Shown here: positions 57,250 through 64,000 of the stretch, one piece after another
How the letters are laid out: each line of letters starts with the position of its first letter
How positions within the stretch are numbered: position 1 is the stretch's first letter
Notes under the pieces: model-generated
What the model was told of the DNA's origin: nothing
Databases searched by the model: none
What the model saw: the letters and a program-made list of their open reading frames with translations, nothing else
Origin: Echinometra lucunter
Taxonomy: Eukaryota > Echinodermata > Echinoidea > Camarodonta > Echinometridae
NCBI GenBank assembly: GCA_029962745.1
Contig: CM057151.1
Coordinates: forward strand, 8,371,142 to 8,435,141
Direction of reading: 5' to 3'
DNA: 64,000 nt
Made by a program: the position numbers and the translations under genes

Positions 57250-57740
57250 GTCAGGCGTAAATACCGGATAGTTAGCACCAGAGTCCAGTTACCTACTCCG
57301 TCAGCAATAGCATACGGTCTACTGCGACGGACATCCAAATATAATTTCCCAGAGTAAAACATTCACAAGAAGGGCAAGGGAGCCACTGACGGTTCCAGAG
57401 GGAGAGGCATACAGCAGGAGACAAGTGCAAACGGCTGAAAATGCCACGTGCGCACATCCCCCCTCCCCGCCCCCCGCCCCCGCTATCTCTCTCACTCCCC
57501 CATTTAATTTTGAGAACCCCTTTTCTGTCAGTGTACCAGACATTGTCAGACATTTGGGGCACATTGTGCCATATAAAGATACTTCAATTTCCTTGAGAGA
57601 ATCGCTTAAATCTCGTCAGATCACGCAAGAAAATAACCGGGAAAAAAGAAGGAAGAAATCATGCAAATAAATGTGGAAGTTAAAAAACATATAAGTCAAT
57701 AAATAAACATAGAATAAAATGATCAACACTCGCTGTATGC
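57250..57740 (+). other. gene 2 3' UTR with poly(A) signals
   Basis: Four AATAAA hexamers at 57666, 57698, 57702 and 57713 follow the stop codon at 420-470 bp, so the mRNA probably ends near 57690-57740. Confidence 0.6.
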
Positions 57741-60500
57741 GCCTACGAAGTAATTCTGACAGGTTCTGGCACACAACTGATTCGCGTATGACGTGAATTT
57801 ATAGGTCCGTCCCCAGACGTATGAATACATTTGATTGATAAACTCTATAAAATCCCAGTAACATAAAGTACATAATAAGAAAAGCAATCTGCTGCTAGCA
57901 ACGGAGTAGGTAATTAGAACAGTATTTTATGGAATGAAACTTGCCAAGTTTTATACCTGGTGATCACAACCATCATATGCAATTTCGCGCGTAGACAAGA
58001 AGATAAAGAATAGACTCACTCGATAAAAATATTATTATAAAAATGCTATGAACTTTCCACCCTTAGATATGTAATTTTCTTCAGATCCATTATTTCATTA
58101 TTAGTTCAGTTTGAAGTGCCGAGTGATGACACAGAAAATTACAAGTATATCTACATTAACGTCTCTATAATAGTATTTACAATATTATCAATCTGCAAGC
58201 AAGAAAAGATTTTTTGGATGCGTTATACGAGTGTTCTGTGGTAAGAAGGAAACCTTATTAAACGGATTTGAAAAGACTTAAAAGTCATCAAAACAATTGT
58301 GAAATGTTGTAAATATTATTACAATCTATTTTCACGTTGTTTTTGTATATTTGTATCTTTGTAATTAGTTAAGACATAAATTTCTTTTATCCATTTTAAA
58401 GTATACATGTCTCATTAGGCGTGTTGTTCTCAATTCAGCGGTATTCCATCTTGACCGAATTGTTGATTTTCTATATTTTGAAAAGGAGGGATCTCGACTT
58501 GAAAGTACATGTAGATATTTTAGAGATAGAGAGTAGTTTGCATGCTTTTTGATGAAAAGGTCAAAGGAATTAGATTGAATGATGTTAAATGAGTTGTATA
58601 ATAAAGTATTGTGCCTATTCCAAAACAACATTCATGAAAAAAAAAATGATCATGGTGCATCCCTTGTTGCTTACGAGAAATTAGGCTCTAAAATGGAGAA
58701 GGAAAAAAAAAAAAGCAAAACAGAAACTTTTCGACGCAAATCCCTAATTTGAAATATTTTCTCAACCTTTGATTTCCATTTGTCTCAATACAGGAAAATA
58801 TTCGCTGGTATTAGGAGCATACATGCATTCGGGGGGGGGGGGGGGGCGGTCCAAATCATAATTATCTTCAGATCATGATCATTGGTAAGTAATACAGTAA
58901 TCAAACGTTCAATGTAACTTGTCTAATTGAAGAAATGTGTTCAATACGTACTAGTTTGAAAGACTACATAGTTATGGTAGTGTACGGAGTAATTTAAATA
59001 AAGCGCAAGTCCACAACGTCATGAAGTTCATTTCAATGAAAATATTTTTTTTTAAATCCAAAACGAAACAGTGAAAGTATGATGAAAATCGGGTGAAAAA
59101 TAGGAAAGTTATGAATTTTCAAAGTTTCGCAATTTTTTCCCCGCAAAACAGTTCTGAACAGTCGATATGAATATTCAACGATGAGTTCATGATGTAATGC
59201 CCTTTCTATTCTCCATATAATATTTACAAAGATTTCAGAATTTTCATTTTTTCAAATAAACCTATGAAAACTCGTCCATCATGGCTACACTATACATATA
59301 TTAGACTAAATGCCATCTTGTAAGTATGTAAGGAGTGTAAGAGACAACTTTTACATTTTGTAGCTAAAATATGAAAATTTCGTAATTTCTGTGAACAAAA
59401 TGTGTAGAAAATTGTGAGGATATGACATCACCTCATCCTGAATATTCACATCGACTCTTCAAGAACTGTTTTGCGAAAAAAAAGCATAACAAATACTTCA
59501 AAAAATTCATCACTTTCCTTATTTTTCATCAAATTTTCACCGTTTTGATTCGAAATTTTTACTCTTTCTATTGAAATGAACTTCAACTCGTTATGGACTT
59601 GCCCTTTTAAGTACCCAGCAATTCCAAACGACAAGCATCACTGAAGCTAGCTATTCACGAGATAAGAGGAAAAAACGCAGCTATGTGTATCATTGGAACA
59701 AAGAACGTTTGTATGCGAGTTACGAGCATGGTTTTTACTATGGCTTTTTTTGTAGTGCAGGTTTTGATACATTTGTATATGAAATAGATAGGACTTAAAT
59801 TATCTTTGATACCCATTTTTCAGTCACTAAGAGGCTAAATATTTTGATATATTTATTACATAATCTTAGAACATTATATCGCAATTCTAAGCGAATTTTC
59901 CTTGCATTATTTTATCTTTTCTGATCCTTTCAAATGCAAGTCAAAAGTTTCAATCATCACAAGTTATATATCTGCGATTTGGTCCGGTTGAAAGACAAAT
60001 CAATGGCAGAACGAAAGTATGAAAATGTGTAAAGAGAAAAGATTGATTTGTACCTTATTTCAAATTAAGCGGCAGTGCAATATATTTATCATTATTCTCT
60101 ACCGATTTTAAGACTTGTTTGATGTGTTTGAAGAAAAATGTAAGAAAATAAAATGACTGGAATTGTACCACTGGGTGCGTTTGAAGTTCTCTGTTCATAT
60201 CGTGTTATGTCCGTCATTTAAAGGAAATTGTGTATCTTTTACGTGAAGCGAAAAGCAAGATTCACTAGATCTACTTTTTTTCCTACCAATTCTGATGTGG
60301 CTTGAATTACAACATACAATATTAAGGTGCTTATCTCGGCCCCTATTGATTTTAAGCAACATACTCGAATTCAGCAGCTTTCGTGTTTACTTGAAAATGC
60401 AAAGATGTACATCCAAACTGACCTCAACAAATGCGTCTATTGAACATTACACACTACTTTCAAAGTGTTCACTCAAAATAATACATGACATGTAACAATC
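57741..60500. other. intergenic between convergent genes 2 and 3
   Basis: AT-rich DNA with a G-run (58831-58847) and a TTAA-flanked foldback element (58994-59610). No coding exon recognised. Confidence 0.5.
58994..59610. mobile_element. foldback element flanked by TTAA (~617 bp)
   Basis: GCGCAAGTCCACAACGTCAT…GAAGTTCATTTCAATG at the left is inverted at the right as CATTGAAATGAACTTC-type sequence and GTTATGGACTTGCCC. Further in, AGTTCTGAACAGTCGATATG pairs with CATCGACTCTTCAAGAACTG. TTAA at each end fits a piggyBac-like target, but that is inference. Confidence 0.75.
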
Positions 60501-60520
60501 ACTAAGTTTATCACTCAAAA

Positions 60521-62732
60521 TTTATTGAAAGAGGAGTATAAACCAATCTTTCCACTTAAGTACAACTCATATTTGAGAAGCCTTATCAAATACACGTGCC
60601 TACACTGCTTAATCCATACAGAATACAGTGTACACATGTCATAGTATGAGGAAGCTCAAGCAAAGCAAAGACTGAGAACACTTTCCTCTTAAAAAGCAAC
60701 AAATCTCATGAGAGAACATTGCATTGCATAGAATATTTGTATAGTGGAACAATCCTTGTTCTAAAATTCAAACAAAATATCTTGTTGCCAAGACCAATTG
60801 ATGAAGCCATAGTCCCATTTTACAAATGATTACACCAGGGCTTCACACTATTTTAAGGGGGTCCAAATTGACATTGCAGGGGGGGGGGGGTGTGTCTAGT
60901 GTCCCAGGTGCCTGTAAGTGTCAAGCCCCAACTACAGATACATGGAGGTAATAACCTTTGGTTTGGGCATCCTTAAATTCATAGAGGTAAATCCATTTAT
61001 TAATACAGTATATGACCATCACTGAATTAATCTTTCCAATATGTTTTTCTACATGCAGTTTGAATAGATTTATGCATTCACTGAAAGCTTAGGGCTACTC
61101 TTTGAAGAAAGTAAATAATGAGGCCTTCCAGTACTTATAGTCATAAGTATGATTACACTTTAAGACATTACTAAAACAGGACCACAATGTAATACAGATA
61201 AATCACAGTACAAACATCCTTCAGGTAATGCAATTTCACTGTACTACATGAATAGAATAAGTGACAGCTTAATTGAATACCCATTCAACAAGCTATTATA
61301 TCACATCATGTTAATCCCCCCCCCCATTAACTATTTCATTATAAATAAATGTTACAATTTACATTTCACTTAGATTATATTTATAAGTATGAATTGTGTG
61401 AATTTGTGTCCAAGGAAAAATAAAGTTTCCACAACAATCTGTTCTTGAATTTGTCTTGAACTAATCAGGAGACAATAAACACACACAACCTCATGGCAGT
61501 CATAGTATCAGCACACTGCACTGTAGGAAAAGAAAAATGCCAGCAATGAAGCTAGAACTTGTGAAGAATATCTTCAAAATTATGTCATATATTTCAAAAA
61601 CATTTTCAATTGTATGAAAGATCACTGAAATGCATCTTTGTGATGATGATACGGTCCAAAATATAAGAAGCAAAAGCCGAAGGGTGTGTAAAGTAGTATA
61701 CGGTGCTCTATGCTTCCAATAATGTTTTCTCCTGTGCAAGACAATGCCACATGGTTAATGACTGATCAGTATTACTGTTTTTTAAGCTATATTGCACACT
61801 GTCAAAATCTACAATTCTAAATCACTGCAGATCATAACTGTTTCATATACACTTCAACTCTAACTCGACAAGTGTCTAATAGAACAGAATTCATGTAGTC
61901 TACCCATCACGGTCACCCATAATACATAGCTGTACATACACAGTAATGATATATTTCATGACACAGTGAACACATGTACTTAATTTTGCACATAGAAACA
62001 AAAGCAAATCTGAGGATCAGAAAACAAATTTCAGAAAACATTTACTAGCCTCTCTGTCAGACTATGTGAATCTGAGCAAAAATGCTCCAAACAGCAAGAA
62101 CCATAACATATCTGGGTGCCGTTGCATAAAGCTTGAATACCAGATTTTGATGGGCTGTTGAGCAACATTACCATGGTAGTTACCATGCAACGGCACCCAG
62201 ATCTCTTAGGGAGAGTACATCATGCAAGTGGTCACACCAACACTACAGTACATCACTGTGATCTATAAGGTTGAAAGTTTTTCCAAACTTTTTTTTAAAT
62301 GCCTGACCCAGAGGCATCAGACTGTCAAGGAAAGAAGGGCAAATATGTATATGTCATAATCCATACAAATACTTTTTAACAGTATTGTTTCCCCTGAGTA
62401 GGTGTAATATATTTCAATGTTCCATTTGAAGCCACTTGGTCTAAGATTTCCATTGCCTTGCCTACATAGACCATAATGTTAATTTGAAGTTTGAAGCAAA
62501 AAAATTGGAAACCCACAAACAGTATCAACACTAAAACTGTGATGTACTTTGCAGATCATCCTTACCATAGACTTGATGCCTCTGGATTATGAATCACATC
62601 ATAACAACATTTTGAGACAAAAAAACCCTGAAAACACACATTCAAAACAAAAAGGGTGAGACAGATTCGAAAATTTGGCTTGACACAAAAAACATGAATA
62701 AATAGCAGGAAGAGTGGAGATAGGCTGACAAG
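60521..62732 (-). other. gene 3 3' UTR
   Basis: On the minus strand this follows the gene 3 stop codon. A poly(A) signal AATAAA (plus strand TTTATT 60521-60526) would end the mRNA near 60500. The 2.2-kb stretch is nearly free of simple repeats apart from a small MITE, which fits a long UTR. Confidence 0.4.
62112..62200. mobile_element. short MITE, GGGTGCCGTTGCAT family
   Basis: CTGGGTGCCGTTGCAT and ATGCAACGGCACCCAG are perfect inverse ends. The core GGGCTGTTGAGCAAC and TACCATGGTAGTTACCAT match the right half of the element at 55097-55262, so this 89-bp copy is an internally deleted relative. Confidence 0.85.
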
Positions 62733-63052
62733 CTATGTAGAGACATAAGTATGGAAGGCAAGACCAAAGGAGCTGGTAATAAACCATGTAACACACACCC
62801 ACCAAATTAAGAAGGAAAAGATTCCTTTGAAGAAGACTGGAGAGAAAACTTGTTTAAGAACTGACAGAGCAAACACTAACTGGGCTTTGGCTTCACGCAC
62901 AGGATTCACAAATGCTGCAACGTCATCTGCAAGTGTTGATGATGATGATGATGATGACGGTGATGATGACGGTGGTGGTGAAGGATTTGGAATTGATGTT
63001 GCACTTGCATTGGTAGTCGTCAAGTGGTTAAAAATGCCATAAGAATATCCAG
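62733..63052 (-). CDS. gene 3: last coding exon, serine/proline-rich then membrane segment
   Basis: The minus-strand acceptor TTTTTTTCCCTTCCTCAG is strong. The frame enters in phase 1 and gives about 105 residues: GYSYGIFNHLTTTNASATS, a Pro/Ser tract with seven Ser, DDVAAFVNPVREAKAQLV, and a hydrophobic stretch of ~35 residues (FSPVFFKGIFSFLIWWVCV…) before TAG at 62733-62735. The end looks like one or two transmembrane segments. The rest of the gene lies to the right of the window. The protein was not recognised, and an alternative splice inside this exon is possible. Confidence 0.5.
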
Positions 63053-64000
63053 CTGAGGAAGGGAAAAAAAAGAAAAGAAAATTAATGCAATGAGGAATTA
63101 TTTTGATTACAAGGAAGGCATGTGTTGTTTGGCAAATTTGATTTTACTTGTAACAACAACCATGATCTATATTACATTTCCAAATCTTTGGTAATAGGCC
63201 CTATGATCTCTTATATGTTTGAATATCAGTTAACTCTGCACTAAATATGAATCGTCAGGGTTATACCTGTGACTGAATTAAGTCAAAAGTCTTTAAAATT
63301 TTCAGGAAGCTTAACAGCTTTCACATTTATGTATTTTGAGTACAAGTTACAAATGTATTATCATGTGTGCATATTATCTATGCACCTGAGCTAACAATAA
63401 TATGAACAGAATATGAAGAGTTTATATAAAAAAACGATAAACGCCATTTAAAAAATTTTGAAATAAGGTCACCATCATACAGTAAGCAAATAATGAAATG
63501 GTGAAGGTGATGGGACAAACTATCACTTTCGCGGTGATCTGGATGTAGCTATCTTTCACTTTGGAAAGAAAGTGTATACATTCAGATCACCAAGAAAGCG
63601 ATAGTTTGTCTCATTGCCTGAAACCAAAAGGGAGTTATTTTGCTCTATATTCCACATCTGAAACAAAATCAAGGTCTAAAAACGGGAAGAAGTTTGACTG
63701 CAAATGCCTGTTTGTAGTGCGTATCTTGTGACCTACGTATGCTTGTGACAGTGTAGTGTGCATGCAACTTGCTTTGCCTCTTCTCAACAGGTGAATAAGC
63801 GTATACTGCGCACGCTAATTGTGACGTCACAAAAGAAGCAAAACAGGTATTCTCTTTGTGACGTCATGCTAGCCACATAATGGTGCATTTTGGTATGTAC
63901 AACAAGCTTAGTACACGTTATTGATTGTCCAAATTTTGTGTGCACTAAAAAATATTGATAACGCATTGTGACTCTATGGACTGAAGAAATCAGTGAAACA
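63053..64000 (-). other. gene 3 intron or upstream sequence
   Basis: No further exon was found to the right edge. A small palindromic MITE occupies 63511-63613. Confidence 0.4.
63511..63613. mobile_element. short palindromic MITE
   Basis: TGGGACAAACTATCACTTTC is inverted as GAAAGCGATAGTTTGTCTCA, and GGTGATCTG pairs with CAGATCACC. 103 bp, no coding capacity. Confidence 0.75.

Overview
The window is animal genomic DNA, AT-rich and intron-rich. Short coding exons are separated by long introns full of tRNA-derived SINE-like repeats, foldback/MITE elements and microsatellites. SINEs ending in an 'agcgctatat...(ATT)n' tail, many small palindromic DNA elements and (CT)n tracts suggest a marine deuterostome, most likely an echinoderm such as a sea urchin. 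That assignment is inference. There are no bacterial operons, CRISPR arrays or viral genomes.

Layout. 1-4140: intergenic, with a minus-strand tRNA-Gly(GCC)-like gene at 214-284. 4140-29481: gene 1 (+), a six-exon secreted acidic protein of about 323 residues whose first intron (18.9 kb) holds foldback elements, SINEs and a dead LINE reverse transcriptase. 33405-57249: gene 2 (+), a six-exon protein of about 480 residues with an N-terminal membrane anchor or signal, a Lys/Glu-rich stretch, very long Ser/Asp repeats and an RGD motif near the C-terminus. Its first intron (17.8 kb) contains, at 37298-45831, two head-to-tail copies of a mobile element with identical ends, one carrying a higher-order minisatellite and the other possible minus-strand exons. 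60521-63052: last exon and long 3' UTR of gene 3 (-), which continues beyond the right edge.

The main result is that genes 1 and 2 look like a tandem paralogous pair. Both have six coding exons, the same intron phases (1,1,0,0,1), a first intron of about 18 kb, an N-terminal hydrophobic segment, an Asp-rich middle and a short helical tail. Their sequences have diverged strongly. The set-up recalls vertebrate SIBLING proteins (tandem, acidic, Ser/Asp-rich, RGD-bearing). Alternatively, gene 2 recalls ER/SR type II proteins such as triadin, junctin and ASPH. As written, gene 2 has a one-base frame disruption in exon 5 at an A7 run.

Exon models were assembled by eye from splice signals and reading-frame continuity. 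No alignment, RNA or database search was available, so UTR ends, promoters and orthology are uncertain.
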